The notes: generated by a model not told the origin, from the letters alone. Shown: positions 1-9,791, numbered from the stretch's first letter. The stretch is 64,000 bases of DNA from Roseibium limicola (GCF_017313085.1 NZ_JAFLNF010000005.1:1-64000); one strand, 5' to 3'. Numbers and translations: made by a program.

Positions 1-1
1 G

Positions 2-133
2 CATGGCCATCGCTATGCCAGGTTCCGGGGCCTGGTCCGTGTCAAAACCCAGTGCCTGCTCGCTGCCGCCGCCCAAAACATCAAGAAGATCGCTATGGCC
101 CTCACCAAAGCCCACGAACAAGCGCCCGCGTGA
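2..133 (+). CDS. Transposase, C-terminal fragment (5' end outside window)
   Basis: An open frame enters from the left edge and ends at TGA 131-133. The last 43 residues contain the pattern RYARFRGLVRVKTQCLLAA followed by QNIKKIA, which resembles the C-terminal tail of DDE transposases of the IS5/IS1182 type (FRGL..VK...L...A.NIKK). Only the tail is visible, so family and intactness cannot be settled. It sits tail-to-tail with the era operon; in many relatives recO follows era, so an insertion here may have rearranged that neighbourhood (inference). Confidence 0.5.
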   Translation, partial: HGHRYARFRGLVRVKTQCLLAAAAQNIKKIAMALTKAHEQAPA

Positions 134-197
134 CACAAGCAAGCCCGTAAAAAAAACAAACTGATAAACGCGGACAATCCCCACAAAGCAAAAGCTC

Positions 198-229
198 AAA
201 AAACAAACCCGCCGAAATCGACGGGTTTG
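198..229 (-). terminator. Rho-independent terminator of the era operon
   Basis: Read on the minus strand, an 8-bp stem CAAACCCG/CGGGTTTG (204-211 with 222-229) is followed directly by six U (198-203). A second hairpin, GAGGCGCCC with GGGCGCCTC (242-250/254-262, 3-nt loop), lies between it and the era stop. It has no U-run and may add to termination or protect the 3' end. Confidence 0.75.
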
Positions 230-269
230 TCAGCAGTCTGAGAGGCGCCCAAGGGGCGCCTCCATAACC

Positions 270-1274
270 TTATCGTGGAAATTCCAGTCCCATTTCACGG
301 TAGCGCTCCGGATCATCGCCCCAGTTCTCACGCACCTTCACGAACAGGAAGAGGTGAACGGGGGTCTCGATGATCTCGGCAATTTCGGCACGGGAGGCCT
401 GAGAAATTGCCTTGATGGTCGCGCCGCGCTTGCCCAGGACAATGCTTTTCTGGCTGTCGCGCTCGACGTAGATCGTCTGCTCGACGCGGGCCGATCCATC
501 CTTGCGGGTCTCCCAATTTTCCGTCTCGACTGTAGAGATGTAAGGCAGCTCCTGGTGCAAGCGCTCAAACAGTTTTTCGCGAGTGATCTCGGAAGCCAGA
601 ATGCGCAACGGCAAGTCCGACGGTTGATCTTCCGGATAGAGCCAGGGACTTTCCGGCACCCGCTCTGCGAAATAAGACAGGATTGCGTCGGTGCCATTGC
701 CGTTCAGTGCGGAGACCATGAAGGTCTCATCGAAGGAAACAAGCTCGTTGGCCTGTTGCGCAAGCTTCAAAAGCTGCTCGCGCTTTGCCACATCGATCTT
801 GTTGAGGATCAGCACTTTGGGTGTCTTGATGTCCTTCAGGCGGCTGAGGATTTTCTCGACTTCTTCATCAATGCCTTTGCGGGCATCAATCAGCAGGGCA
901 ATCAGATCCGCATCGCGTGCACCGCCCCAGGCGGTATCGACCATGGCCCGGTCCAGCCGTCGCTTCGGTTGGAAAATGCCTGGCGTATCGACGAATATCA
1001 GCTGAGAGGCATCATGCATGGCAATGCCGCGCACGATGGTGCGTGTCGTCTGAACCTTGTGGGTGACGATAGAAACCTTGGTCCCCACGAGCTGGTTGAT
1101 CAGCGTGGACTTTCCGGCATTCGGAGCACCGATCAGGGCGATGAAGCCTGCGCGTGTATTCTCCGGAAGCGGCGCTGCTGGTTCCGGCAGGGGGATGTCG
1201 AAGCGCGGCGCCGGTGTCGGCAGCTCGTCGTCTTCAGGAAAGTCGTCTTCAGGCGTTTCGTTCACGTCGTTCAT
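270..1274 (-). CDS. era: GTPase Era, ribosome assembly
   Basis: Era binds the 3' end of 16S rRNA and acts in 30S maturation. The 334-aa product shows the G1 motif GAPNAGKS at about residues 49-56, DTPG at 96-99, NKID at 158-161, and a C-terminal KH RNA-binding domain (about 240-325, with GKRGATIK). The first 40 residues form an acidic, proline-rich extension before the G domain; such extensions occur in alphaproteobacterial Era proteins, while typical Era is about 300 aa. It starts 3 bp after the rnc stop and is the last gene of the operon before the terminator at 198-229. The ATG is the only credible start upstream of the G domain. Confidence 0.95.
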   Translation of the reverse strand: MNDVNETPEDDFPEDDELPTPAPRFDIPLPEPAAPLPENTRAGFIALIGAPNAGKSTLINQLVGTKVSIVTHKVQTTRTIVRGIAMHDASQLIFVDTPGIFQPKRRLDRAMVDTAWGGARDADLIALLIDARKGIDEEVEKILSRLKDIKTPKVLILNKIDVAKREQLLKLAQQANELVSFDETFMVSALNGNGTDAILSYFAERVPESPWLYPEDQPSDLPLRILASEITREKLFERLHQELPYISTVETENWETRKDGSARVEQTIYVERDSQKSIVLGKRGATIKAISQASRAEIAEIIETPVHLFLFVKVRENWGDDPERYREMGLEFPR

Positions 1275-1277
1275 GTC

Positions 1278-1985
1278 CTATTCGTTCCAGACGCCTTCAC
1301 GGCGCAGCACAGCCTCGGCGGCCGCTTGTTCGGCAATACGCTTGGATCCGCCCTTGCCTTCGCCCTGGGCTACGCCCTGCACGGAAACGCCGACCACGAA
1401 GACCGGAGCGTGGTCGGGACCTTCCCGACTGACCACATCGTATTTGGGTGTGGGGAGGCCGCGAGATTGGGCCCACTCCTGCAGGGTGGTCTTGGCATCG
1501 CGCAGCGGGCCGCGGAAGGATAGCATACGCGGTTTCCAGATGCGCAACACAAAAGCTTCCGCAGCGTCAAATCCGCCATCCAGGTAAATCGCGGCAATAA
1601 CAGCTTCGCACATATCGGCCAGCAGGGCCGACTTCATCCGCCCTCCGGTCTGCGCTTCGCTCTGGCCGATGCACATTGCTGCGCCAATGTTCAGATCAGT
1701 TGCGATCTCCGCACAGGTTTCACGCTTCACTAGCTGATTGTAGCGGCGGGCGAGTTCCCCTTCATCGGCGCGCGGAAACTGCCGATGAAGCATGCCGGCG
1801 ACGACAAGACCAAGAACCCGGTCGCCGAGAAACTCCAGGCGTTGATAACTCCCGCGACCGCTGTCAGCAGGGTCCAACGCGCTGGCATGGGTGAGGGCTG
1901 TATCGAGCAGGCCCTCGTCAGAAAATGTGTGCCCAAGTTTGGACTTTAGGGCTTTGATAGCAGCAGTGGTGTCGTCACGCGCCAT
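1278..1985 (-). CDS. rnc: Ribonuclease III
   Basis: Endonuclease that cuts double-stranded RNA in rRNA and mRNA processing; in type II CRISPR systems host RNase III also matures many tracrRNA:crRNA duplexes. The 235-aa protein has the signature RLEFLGDRVL (49-58), the second acidic catalytic pair around D124 and E127 in ADMCEAVIAAIYLDGG, and a C-terminal dsRNA-binding domain (about 160-232, GKGGSKRIAEQAAAEAVL). It lies between lepB and era in the usual lepB-rnc-era order, with a 3-bp gap to era, so the genes are almost certainly cotranscribed. Confidence 0.96.
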   Translation of the reverse strand: MARDDTTAAIKALKSKLGHTFSDEGLLDTALTHASALDPADSGRGSYQRLEFLGDRVLGLVVAGMLHRQFPRADEGELARRYNQLVKRETCAEIATDLNIGAAMCIGQSEAQTGGRMKSALLADMCEAVIAAIYLDGGFDAAEAFVLRIWKPRMLSFRGPLRDAKTTLQEWAQSRGLPTPKYDVVSREGPDHAPVFVVGVSVQGVAQGEGKGGSKRIAEQAAAEAVLRREGVWNE

Positions 1986-2032
1986 TGTTCGGCGTCCTCA
2001 TTTGCCTGACCGGCAGCCCGGTTCGGCGTTTG

Positions 2033-2776
2033 TCAAAGCGTCTTGAGAAGACGATCCCAGCGTACGGACCATGGCCAGGTCCAGATAGCCCAGGCGGGCT
2101 GTTCGCCGGACATGGAGAAGAACAGGATCTCCGCCCGGCCCACGAAGTTTTCATAGGGAACATAGCCAACGTGGCTAAGCACGCGGCTGTCGGAGGAATT
2201 ATCCCTGTTGTCGCCCATCATGAAGTAATGGCCTTCCGGCACTTCATAGACGCGGGTGTTGTCCAGGTTGCCCCTGGCCGTCAGATCCAGTGTGTCATAG
2301 GAGACACCGTTGGGAAGGGTCTCGCGGTAGCGTGCAACACGCTCAATGCCGTAGTCGGTCTTCTCGATGTAGTCGTCGATCTGCTCCCGCTCTACAGCTT
2401 TTCCGTTGATGTGTAGCACACCATCGATCATCTGGATCTTGTCACCAGGCAAACCGATCACACGCTTGATGTAGTCGACCGACGTATCGGTGGGCAGCTT
2501 GAAAACGGCGACATCGCCGCGCTCAGGCTCACTGCCGAGGAGGCGACCGGAAAACGGGCCAAGGCCGAACGGGAATGAATAGCGCGAATATCCGTAGCTG
2601 AACTTGGAGACAAATAGATAGTCGCCGATCAGCAAGGTGTCCTTCATCGAGCCGGAGGGGATGTTGAACGGCTGAAACAGGAATGTGCGCACAATCAGGG
2701 CCAAAACCAGGGCCTGAACGATGATTTTCACGGTCTCGTAAAAACCGCCGTCCTTGTCCTTCTCTTGTGATTTCAC
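2033..2776 (-). CDS. lepB: Signal peptidase I
   Basis: Membrane serine protease that removes signal peptides from exported proteins. From the GTG at 2776 the product is 247 aa: an N-terminal membrane segment (about 14-33), the catalytic Ser in PSGSM (S43), the catalytic Lys in DYIKRV (about K104) and the box GDNRDNSSDSR. The frame is open upstream to 3001, but that extension is low-complexity and unlike the family. The GTG is preceded by AAGGA at a 10-nt distance and begins the conserved N-terminus, so it is preferred. The usual upstream neighbour acpS is absent here. Confidence 0.93.
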   Translation of the reverse strand: MKSQEKDKDGGFYETVKIIVQALVLALIVRTFLFQPFNIPSGSMKDTLLIGDYLFVSKFSYGYSRYSFPFGLGPFSGRLLGSEPERGDVAVFKLPTDTSVDYIKRVIGLPGDKIQMIDGVLHINGKAVEREQIDDYIEKTDYGIERVARYRETLPNGVSYDTLDLTARGNLDNTRVYEVPEGHYFMMGDNRDNSSDSRVLSHVGYVPYENFVGRAEILFFSMSGEQPAWAIWTWPWSVRWDRLLKTL

Positions 2777-3039
2777 GCGAATGTCGTCCTTGAATGTGTC
2801 GGATGGCCCGGAGCGGGTCCAGGATGTGGGATCTGGCGAGCTGACTGTAAAAGCCAAGCCGGACCAGGCCGATTCCAAGAACTCATAGCGCCTTGTCTGC
2901 GCAGTGGCAATGCGCCCTGATGCCCCACTGGAGCTTTCCGCTGAGCGGTTGAGAATCTGGCTGTAAGAGCCGCGTCCGTTCGGCAAGGCCAATGAGGGCA
3001 TTGAAACATAGGTTCGGCGAAGAAGTTTACTCTCCGGCC

Positions 3040-3624
3040 CTACTTGTCACTACGCTTGCGCTTGAGAATAAAGGCGCTGCGTTTGCCTTCCAGGACTTTT
3101 CGGCGCCGCGTCTGGTAGAGCTCGACGCTCTTGTAGACGATAACATAGCTGATGATGCCAGTCGTCAGGCCAAGAGGAATGGCACCGACAAACATCGGCT
3201 TGAGCATCGGCAGCAGGACATCGAGCGACTTGCTGAGGAGGCGCTCCTGAAACTGGGCGTGGATCTCATGAGGCGGAGGAGCTTGCCGACCGGGCAGGAT
3301 CCAGCTGCCGATCTTGAAGGTCGAAGCCCAGATGAGAGGAAATGTGAGAGGGTTGCCGACAGATGTTCCGAGGGCGGAGGCAATGAGGTTTCCACCGAGA
3401 AGATAGGCCACGCCCAATGCGATCAGGAAGTGAAATCCGATCAAAGGTGTGAAAGAGGCAAACGCACCTGCCGCGAACCCGAGAGCGATAGCATGAGGCG
3501 TCGCCGTCAGTCGCAGAACGCGCTTTCCATAATACCGGGTCGAACGCACCCAGCTGTGGCGTGGCCAGACGGCGACACGCACCCGTTCCAATCGGGTTGG
3601 CCTGTTTCTGCGACGGAACAGCAT
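3040..3624 (-). CDS. DUF2062 membrane protein
   Basis: A 194-aa protein of the DUF2062 family, integral membrane proteins of unknown function common in alphaproteobacteria. A basic N-terminus is followed by two or three hydrophobic stretches (about 45-60, 63-82 and 150-170) containing the family-typical pieces ATPHAIALGFAAGAF and GTSVGNPLTFPLIW. It lies between pyrE and lepB on the same strand, a context often seen in Hyphomicrobiales. There is a 263-bp stretch with no clear gene between it and lepB. Confidence 0.8.
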   Translation of the reverse strand: MLFRRRNRPTRLERVRVAVWPRHSWVRSTRYYGKRVLRLTATPHAIALGFAAGAFASFTPLIGFHFLIALGVAYLLGGNLIASALGTSVGNPLTFPLIWASTFKIGSWILPGRQAPPPHEIHAQFQERLLSKSLDVLLPMLKPMFVGAIPLGLTTGIISYVIVYKSVELYQTRRRKVLEGKRSAFILKRKRSDK

Positions 3625-3712
3625 TTAAACGCGTTTTCTCTTGTTCTGGAGAGGCCGACTATTTCACCGGACTTCAGGTCTCATGCGAATGGATGCTACA
3701 GGCTTCATCAAA

Positions 3713-4294
3713 TTACGCCAGCCCTCGGCTCCCCGGCTTGACAGCCGGGAGAGCTGCCAGTTCTGGCGGCAGCTGGTCTGCCGGATAGGCTGGAACCTTG
3801 TAATCCGTTAGGGCAACCAGCGGGACTCCTGTGTCCGCTTCTCCGCCTGAGCGGTCGATCAGGCACGCAACAGCAAGAACCTCCGCCCCTGTTTTTTTTA
3901 AGGCGTCCACAGTTTCCCGGCTGGAAAGCCCCGTCGTGACGATGTCCTCGACAATCACCACCCGCGCGCCTTTCGGCATTTCGAAGCGGCGCAGACGAAA
4001 CTCTCCATCCTCACGTTCCACCCACATCGACCGGACACCAAGGTGGCGTGCTGTCTCGTAACCAGGGATCAGACCGCCCATAGCAGGGCCAACCACGAAG
4101 TCGATGTCGCCTAGACCGGCAGCGCGGATCTTCGCCGCCAGCGCCTTGCATAGACGCTCTGTCTTTTCCGGATACATGAAGACCCGGGCCTTTTGCAGGA
4201 AGATCGGGCTCCGCAAACCGGACGATAGAATGAAGTGTCCTTCCAGAATGGCACCTGCCTCGCGAAATACCTCAAGCACTTCATCACGGGTCAT
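3713..4294 (-). CDS. pyrE: Orotate phosphoribosyltransferase
   Basis: Converts orotate and PRPP to orotidine 5'-phosphate in pyrimidine synthesis. The 193-aa protein carries the PRPP-binding motif [11 protein letters not shown] and an active-site loop with WVERED. The frame is open further upstream (to 4411), but that would overlap the end of rsh. The ATG at 4294 has AAGGAAG about 8 nt upstream and starts the conserved [15 protein letters not shown], so it is chosen. It starts 32 bp after the rsh stop. Confidence 0.94.
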   Translation of the reverse strand: MTRDEVLEVFREAGAILEGHFILSSGLRSPIFLQKARVFMYPEKTERLCKALAAKIRAAGLGDIDFVVGPAMGGLIPGYETARHLGVRSMWVEREDGEFRLRRFEMPKGARVVIVEDIVTTGLSSRETVDALKKTGAEVLAVACLIDRSGGEADTGVPLVALTDYKVPAYPADQLPPELAALPAVKPGSRGLA

Positions 4295-4326
4295 GGGGGC
4301 ATCTTCCTTAAAGTTTCGGTCCGGGG

Positions 4327-6573
4327 TTATCCGTTTACACGAACCACATTGGACACGTTCGATTTCGCTCTGAGCTGATTGATGATCCGGTTCAGGTGTT
4401 TCAGATCCCATACCTCGAGATCAATGAGCATCTGATGAAAGTCCGGCGCTTTCCGCATCATTTTCAAATTATCGATGTTTCCGCCGTTGTCGCCGATGAT
4501 CTGGGCAATGGCTGCGAGGGAGCCTGGCTCATTGGCTGCCGACACAGTCAGCCGTGCCGGGAAGCGTTCCGGATTATCGACATCAATGTCCCAGCGGACA
4601 TCGACCCAGCGCTCCCCCTGATCGTCAAACTCTTTCAGCGCCGGCGACTGGATGGGGTAAATTGTCAGACCTTCCAAGGGGGTCAGAATACCAACAATAC
4701 GATCACCAGGTACTGCGCCGCCATTCGGAGCGAAAGCGACAGGGATGTCGCCTGACAAACCTCGGATAGGCAGAGCAATCGCCAGTCCGTCGATAACATC
4801 ATCAGGTTGGTCGGAGGTGGTGAACGCGGCAACGGGAATGCGGAACTTCAGCCCGGCCCCCTTTTCCAGATCGAACCAGCCTTCATCCTGCGCTGGCGGC
4901 AGGTGGGCAACTCGGTCGTCCTGATAGTCCGGGTGGGCACTCTTGAGGATTGACTGGGCCGAGATATCGCCCCGACCGACAGAGGCCAACAGGTCGGCAA
5001 CGCTTGCCTGACTGTGATCCTCCAGTGCGGGCACGAGAATATCTTCCGAATAGGGCTTGTCTGCCCGCGAGAAGGCGCGCTTCAGAATATGCTCGCCAAG
5101 TGCACCATACTGCTTGCGAATGGATTCGCGCGTTGCGCGGCGAATGGCGGCCCGGGCCTTGCCGGTCACGGCGATGCTTTCCCAGGCGGGGGGCGGTGTC
5201 TGCGCCTGGGAGCGGATAATCTCCACCTCGTCGCCATTTCTCAGTTCGGTCACCAACGGCATGATCTTGCCGTCGATCTTGCAGCCGACACAGGTGTTGC
5301 CGATCCCGGTGTGCACGGCATAGGCAAAGTCGATAGGCGTTGCGCCACGGGGCAGGGCGATCAGACGGCCCTTCGGCGTGAAGCAGAAAACCTGGTCGTG
5401 GAACAATTCCAGCTTGGTGTTTTCCAGGAACTCTTCCGGCGTGTCGCCTTCGGCTAGCAGGTCGATGGTCCGGCGCAGCCACTCGTAGGCTTTGCTCTCC
5501 TCGCTCAGCTGGGCAATGTTGCGACCACCGCGCTCGATGTCGCCCTCTTTGTAAAGTGCATGCGCGGCAATGCCGTATTCCGCCAACTGGTCCATCGCGA
5601 TAGTTCGGATCTGTAGCTCGACGCGCTGACGCGATGGACCGACGATGGTGGTGTGGATGGACTGATAGTCATTCGACTTGGGCGTCGAGATGTAGTCCTT
5701 GAACCGTCCGGGAACAGTCGGCCATTCCGTGTGAATAATTCCTAGGACACGGTAGCAGGCCTCGACTGTACCCACTGTCACGCGGAAGCCGTAGATGTCT
5801 GAAAGCTGTTCGAAGCCCAGCGACTTATTCTGCATCTTGCGGAAAATGGAATACGGCCGCTTCTCGCGCCCCTTGACCAGGGCAGCCATGCCGCGTTCCT
5901 GCAGGCGGTTTGTCAGAACCTCTTCGATCTCTTCGATCAGGTTTGCATTGCTTTCACGCTGTTCACGTAGTCGCTCGGCGATGGTCTCATAGGCATCCGG
6001 GTTGAGGGTCTTGAAGGAAATGTCCTCAAGTTCCTCGCGCATGTCATGCATGCCCATGCGACCCGCCAAGGGGGCGTAAATGTCCATCGTCTCTTCGGCA
6101 ATGCGTGCACGCTTGTGCTCCGGCATGTGCTGCAGAGTGCGCATATTGTGCAGCCGGTCAGCCAGTTTCACCAGAAGAACCCGCACATCGTCTGCAATCG
6201 CCAACAGGAGCTTGCGGAAGTTCTCGGCCTGCTTGGCCTTGCGAGATACAAGATCAAGCCGTTTGATCTTGGTCAGGCCATCGACGAGTTTGCCGATTTC
6301 CTCGCCGAAGACCGTGTCGATCTCGGTGCGGGTCGCATCGGTATCCTCAATCGTGTCGTGCAGCAGCGCAACCGCGATGGTCGCATCATCCACCTTCATG
6401 TTGGTGAGGATGGCTGCTACTTCGAGGGGATGTGAGAAATAGGGATCGCCAGACGCGCGTTTTTGCTCGCCGTGCTTTTGCATAGCGTAGACATAGGCCT
6501 TGTTGAGCAAGGCCTCATCGATATTGGGATTGTATCTGGTGACTCGTTCAACGAGCTCGTATTGGCGCATCAT
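4327..6573 (-). CDS. rsh: Bifunctional (p)ppGpp synthetase/hydrolase RSH
   Basis: Makes and degrades (p)ppGpp, the stringent-response alarmone. The 748-aa protein has an N-terminal HD hydrolase domain with the catalytic HDTIED motif intact (72-77), a synthetase domain with [20 protein letters not shown] (about 295-315), a TGS domain (about 390-450) and a C-terminal ACT domain (about 670-745). The intact HD motif marks it as bifunctional (SpoT/Rel type), as expected for alphaproteobacteria with a single long RSH. The rpoZ-rsh-pyrE order is the conserved one. Confidence 0.95.
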   Translation of the reverse strand: MMRQYELVERVTRYNPNIDEALLNKAYVYAMQKHGEQKRASGDPYFSHPLEVAAILTNMKVDDATIAVALLHDTIEDTDATRTEIDTVFGEEIGKLVDGLTKIKRLDLVSRKAKQAENFRKLLLAIADDVRVLLVKLADRLHNMRTLQHMPEHKRARIAEETMDIYAPLAGRMGMHDMREELEDISFKTLNPDAYETIAERLREQRESNANLIEEIEEVLTNRLQERGMAALVKGREKRPYSIFRKMQNKSLGFEQLSDIYGFRVTVGTVEACYRVLGIIHTEWPTVPGRFKDYISTPKSNDYQSIHTTIVGPSRQRVELQIRTIAMDQLAEYGIAAHALYKEGDIERGGRNIAQLSEESKAYEWLRRTIDLLAEGDTPEEFLENTKLELFHDQVFCFTPKGRLIALPRGATPIDFAYAVHTGIGNTCVGCKIDGKIMPLVTELRNGDEVEIIRSQAQTPPPAWESIAVTGKARAAIRRATRESIRKQYGALGEHILKRAFSRADKPYSEDILVPALEDHSQASVADLLASVGRGDISAQSILKSAHPDYQDDRVAHLPPAQDEGWFDLEKGAGLKFRIPVAAFTTSDQPDDVIDGLAIALPIRGLSGDIPVAFAPNGGAVPGDRIVGILTPLEGLTIYPIQSPALKEFDDQGERWVDVRWDIDVDNPERFPARLTVSAANEPGSLAAIAQIIGDNGGNIDNLKMMRKAPDFHQMLIDLEVWDLKHLNRIINQLRAKSNVSNVVRVNG

Positions 6574-6724
6574 GAGGGCAATCAGACCCGACAGATTTCC
6601 GGAGCCATGAGCCCCCCGCGCAGAGATGAGATTGCGTTCAGGGGCAGAGGCGGCCGGTCAGCCGCATTATAGCGCTGAAACCCGCAAAGGAACCTGGCCA
6701 AGGGCCCGGAACCGGGAAAGAGGC

Positions 6725-6752
6725 GTAACCGGCACGCGTAGACGCCGGTTAC
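6725..6752 (-). terminator. Hairpin after rpoZ
   Basis: A perfect 9-bp stem GTAACCGGC/GCCGGTTAC (6725-6733 with 6744-6752, 10-nt loop) lies 26 bp past the rpoZ stop. Read on the minus strand it is followed by a short pyrimidine run (GCCTCTTTCC) rather than clean U. It may be a weak terminator or an mRNA 3' end stabiliser between rpoZ and rsh. Confidence 0.45.
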
Positions 6753-6778
6753 AGCAAACTCTGTGATCCAGAAGAGGA

Positions 6779-7180
6779 TCAGACGTCGTCGGAACGCTCC
6801 GGCGGCACCAGGCCTTCCAGCCCGCGCAACAGATCTTCTTCCGTGATTCGGTCGAATTCCACGGCGGAATCATCAACCTGATTGACTTGGGTCGACTGCT
6901 GTCCGCCACTTGTCTGTACCAATGGTACAGATTCAGCTTCCGGCTCGTCCACTTCCACAAACTTCTGCAGCGAGTGGATAAGGTCTTCTTTGAGGTCTTC
7001 CGGGCTGACGTTCTCGTCCGCGATTTCGCGAAGAGCCACAACCGGATTTTTGTCGTTATCCCGATCCACCGTAAGGGGGGAGCCGCTCGAAATCATACGA
7101 GCGCGATGGGCTGCCAAAAGGATCAGCTCAAAACGGTTTTCGACCTTGTCGATGCAGTCCTCGACGGTCACGCGCGCCAT
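6779..7180 (-). CDS. rpoZ: RNA polymerase omega subunit
   Basis: Small RNAP subunit that helps assembly of beta'. The 133-aa protein begins [20 protein letters not shown], the family signature. The conserved part is the first ~60 residues; the rest is an acidic alphaproteobacterial C-terminal extension ending PPERSDDV. The ATG at 7180 has GGAGACG just upstream; an in-frame start at 7246 would add 22 non-conserved residues and is rejected. Omega carries a ppGpp-binding site in proteobacterial RNAP, which fits its position next to rsh. Confidence 0.93.
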   Translation of the reverse strand: MARVTVEDCIDKVENRFELILLAAHRARMISSGSPLTVDRDNDKNPVVALREIADENVSPEDLKEDLIHSLQKFVEVDEPEAESVPLVQTSGGQQSTQVNQVDDSAVEFDRITEEDLLRGLEGLVPPERSDDV

Positions 7181-7676
7181 AAGACGTCTCCATAAATTAG
7201 GGAACCTGAATTTCCTGCGTATAAAGATCCCGCAGAATGAAAGCAACCCATAGGCCTTTCAAAAAAGCGCAGGTGCCTGTGATTTTACCCTGGTTGAGGG
7301 CCGCAGGTGCCCTATTTCCACCTTACAAAGAGTCTAACCCTGAAATCGATAATCGAATCTTATTCAGATTCTGATGTTGGGATACTCGAAAGCACCTGTC
7401 GTTCGCCGCTCAAAAACGGGGGGAGATATGGTTTTCCGACGTGTTTCCCATTGCAGGGCTTAGCTTCTTTGGTGTAGGCCCTGAAGCAACGGTCAGCTCA
7501 TAAAAAAATAATTTGGCCGTGCGGGTATATAACAAGGCACTTCTATAAGGGTCGTCATAAGGCCCAGACTTTCTACAATCTGCCAATTGTGGCGATCGAT
7601 CTAAACTTATTGCATAACAAGGAAGACCCGGTCGTTCTTTTGGGGGAAGTGGAAAATAAGAAAGGTTCCCTAAGGA
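7181..7676. other. Divergent intergenic region between rpoZ and the NYN gene
   Basis: 496 bp without a supportable gene. It must hold the promoters of the minus-strand rpoZ operon and the plus-strand NYN gene. A 9-bp direct repeat GCAGGTGCC occurs at 7269-7277 and 7303-7311, and a small dyad GAATC...GATTC lies near 7350. Base composition is more AT-rich than the flanking genes. No tRNA or known riboswitch is recognised. Confidence 0.4.
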
Positions 7677-8258
7677 ATGTTTGATGCACGTGAAAAGGTA
7701 GCGCTGTTTATTGATGGTGCCAACCTTTATTCCACAGCTAAAGCCATCGGTTTTGATATTGACTACAAGCGGTTGCTTAAAGAATTTCAAGGCCAAGCTT
7801 ATCTTCTTCGCGCGTACTATTATACCGCGTTGATCGAGGATCAGGAATACTCTTCCATTCGTCCTCTTATCGATTGGCTGGACTATAATGGCTATAAGGT
7901 CATTACCAAGCCAGTTAAGGAATTTGTCGACTCGTCCGGGCGCCGCAAGGTCAAGGGCAACATGGACATCGAACTTGCTGTCGATGCCATGCAGCTCGTT
8001 GAGCATGTCGACCATATCGTTCTGTTCTCTGGCGATGGCGACTTCCGCTCTTTGGTGGAAGCACTCCAGCGCAAAGGGCGCAAGGTTTCCGTGGTTTCGA
8101 CCCTGAAGACCCAGCCGCCGATGATTGCCGATGATTTGCGCCGTCAGGCGGATCATTTCATTGATCTAGCGAATCTGGCCAACAAGATCGGCCGTGATCC
8201 ATCGGAACGTCCTGTTCGGGCTCCGGTTGAAGACGATCTTGACGACGACGACTATTGA
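7677..8258 (+). CDS. NYN domain (LabA/DUF88) protein
   Basis: A 193-aa protein of the LabA/DUF88 group, PIN-like NYN-fold proteins predicted to be metal-dependent RNases. The acidic residues expected for the active site are visible in ALFIDGANLY (D14), MDIELAVDAM and LFSGDGDF. The C-terminus is very acidic (VEDDLDDDDY). The ATG begins MFDAREKVALFID, typical of the family. Its best Shine-Dalgarno candidate is AAGAAAGG about 10 nt upstream, while an AAGGA abuts the start codon. It usually neighbours rpoZ/rsh in alphaproteobacteria. Confidence 0.85.
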   Translation: MFDAREKVALFIDGANLYSTAKAIGFDIDYKRLLKEFQGQAYLLRAYYYTALIEDQEYSSIRPLIDWLDYNGYKVITKPVKEFVDSSGRRKVKGNMDIELAVDAMQLVEHVDHIVLFSGDGDFRSLVEALQRKGRKVSVVSTLKTQPPMIADDLRRQADHFIDLANLANKIGRDPSERPVRAPVEDDLDDDDY

Positions 8259-8269
8259 GATCAGCCGGA

Positions 8270-8947
8270 ATGACTGCCGTGTCAGCTGAAGGCCAGTCTC
8301 CGGCCCCCGTCGACCCACCCTTGGATTGCAGTTTCTGCCCGCGCCTTGTGGCACTGCGGCAGGAGCTGCAAACCGCGCATCCGGATTGGTTCAACGCACC
8401 AGTTCCGACCTTTCGATCAGGCGATGACGCCGAGTTGCTGATTGTCGGACTGGCGCCGGGGCTGCGAGGAGCCAACCGGACCGGGCGGCCTTTCACCGGC
8501 GATTATGCGGGTGACCTCCTCTACGAAACGATGATCGAGTACGGCTTTGCCGAGGGCTCCTATCGCGCTGATCCTCAGGACGGATTGCAGCTGCGCGGGG
8601 CCATGATCACCAATGCTGTTCGCTGCCTTCCTCCTGAAAACAAGCCCACCGGCCCTGAAATCCGGACATGCCGACCGTTTTTGCTGTCGACCCTTGAAGC
8701 CGAAGCTCCAAGTCTGAAAATGGTTCTGGCCTTGGGTCGTATTGCGCATGACACCTTCTTGTCGGCACTCGGTTTGCGTCGGGCCGCCTACAAGTTCGCT
8801 CATGGAGCACGGCACCCTCTTGAGGGCACGGATCTGGTCCTTTACGACAGTTATCACTGCTCCCGCTACAATACGAACACAGGCCGTCTTACACCTGAGA
8901 TGTTCCAGTCGGTGTTTGCGGACATGCGTCAGGAACTGTCTGCCTGA
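8270..8947 (+). CDS. Family-5 (type B) uracil-DNA glycosylase
   Basis: Base-excision repair enzyme removing uracil and some deaminated purines. The 225-aa protein has four cysteines expected for a 4Fe-4S cluster (CSFC near the N-terminus, then Cys in AVRCLPPENKP and EIRTCRPF), the motif A block GLAPGLRGANRTGRPFTGD, and a C-terminal motif HCSRYNTNTGRLT. The GANRTGRPFTGD form is characteristic of UDGb rather than family 4. The ATG at 8270 is preferred over the TTG at 8255 that overlaps the previous stop. Confidence 0.85.
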   Translation: MTAVSAEGQSPAPVDPPLDCSFCPRLVALRQELQTAHPDWFNAPVPTFRSGDDAELLIVGLAPGLRGANRTGRPFTGDYAGDLLYETMIEYGFAEGSYRADPQDGLQLRGAMITNAVRCLPPENKPTGPEIRTCRPFLLSTLEAEAPSLKMVLALGRIAHDTFLSALGLRRAAYKFAHGARHPLEGTDLVLYDSYHCSRYNTNTGRLTPEMFQSVFADMRQELSA

Positions 8948-8995
8948 ATGGTCGACATTGCTGTGATGTGCGGGAGGTACTGATGTGCTGCGGCC

Positions 8996-9751
8996 TTACG
9001 GCGTTTCTTCAACTTCGACCCACCCATCCGGGGTCAGCTGTTCCTGCGGTCTGAAACGCGCCTTGTAGGCCATCTTCGATGAGCCGTTCACCCAATAGCC
9101 AAGATAGACATAGGGCAGTCCAAGACGCTGCGCCTGATGAACGTGATCCAGGATCATAAGGGTGCCGAGACCCAGATCCATGTGCTGCGGATCAAAAAAC
9201 GAATAGACCATCGAAAGCCCGTCGCTGAGTTGGTCGCTGAGCGCGACGCCAAGCAGCGGACCTTCCCCAGTGCCGGTGATGAAACTGTCCGGTCCTTTGC
9301 GTCGGTATTCGATGACCATGGTCTCGACATGGGTGTCTTCCACCATCATGGCATAGTCGAGAACGCTCATGTCGCTCATCCCGCCATTGTCGTGGCGGGC
9401 ACGTAGGTAGCTTTGGAACAGGTCGTATTGCTCGGCGGAAGGCGCCGCCGGCAGTCTGGCGCCAATGATCTTTTCGCCCTGCTTCCATTGACGTCGAAAG
9501 CTCTTGGTCCAGAGAAAGTCTGCGACGCGAATACGAACCGAGATGCAGGCGCGGCAGTTTTCGCAGGCCGGCCGATAGGCAATGTTTTGACTGCGACGAA
9601 ACCCGCCCTGGGTCAGGACATCATTCAGCGCAGGCGCTTGAGAACCAACCAGATGCGTGAAGACCTTGCGCTCTTGGCGACCTTCCAGATAGGGACAAGG
9701 CGCAGGCGCCGTAAGGTAAAACTGCGGATGATCTGTTGGGTGCCGCGTCAC
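8996..9751 (-). CDS. bpt: Aspartate/glutamate leucyltransferase (N-end rule)
   Basis: Transfers Leu (or Arg) from tRNA to N-terminal Asp/Glu, marking proteins for ClpS/ClpAP degradation. The 251-aa protein shows conserved [16 protein letters not shown] near the N-terminus, a CENCRAC cysteine cluster (CxxC) and the C-terminal GNAT-like block [15 protein letters not shown]. The frame extends to 9820, but the GTG at 9751 begins the conserved sequence ([13 protein letters not shown]) and leaves a 41-bp gap to the permease upstream, so it is used. Confidence 0.88.
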   Translation of the reverse strand: MTRHPTDHPQFYLTAPAPCPYLEGRQERKVFTHLVGSQAPALNDVLTQGGFRRSQNIAYRPACENCRACISVRIRVADFLWTKSFRRQWKQGEKIIGARLPAAPSAEQYDLFQSYLRARHDNGGMSDMSVLDYAMMVEDTHVETMVIEYRRKGPDSFITGTGEGPLLGVALSDQLSDGLSMVYSFFDPQHMDLGLGTLMILDHVHQAQRLGLPYVYLGYWVNGSSKMAYKARFRPQEQLTPDGWVEVEETP

Positions 9752-9791
9752 GAAAGTCCACTCATTGATCGCCGAAGCCGAAGCTTCCCTG

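Noticed and set aside
354-1523. 389-aa plus-strand ORF opposite era/rnc
   Set aside because: Shadow of two well-supported genes; its sequence has no domain and the codon pattern is that of the opposite strand.
2777-3001. N-terminal extension of LepB (75 residues)
   Set aside because: Low-complexity and unlike signal peptidases; a GTG with AAGGA upstream starts the conserved protein.
4295-4411. 39-residue N-terminal extension of PyrE
   Set aside because: It overlaps the end of rsh and a well-placed ribosome-binding site precedes the internal ATG at 4294.
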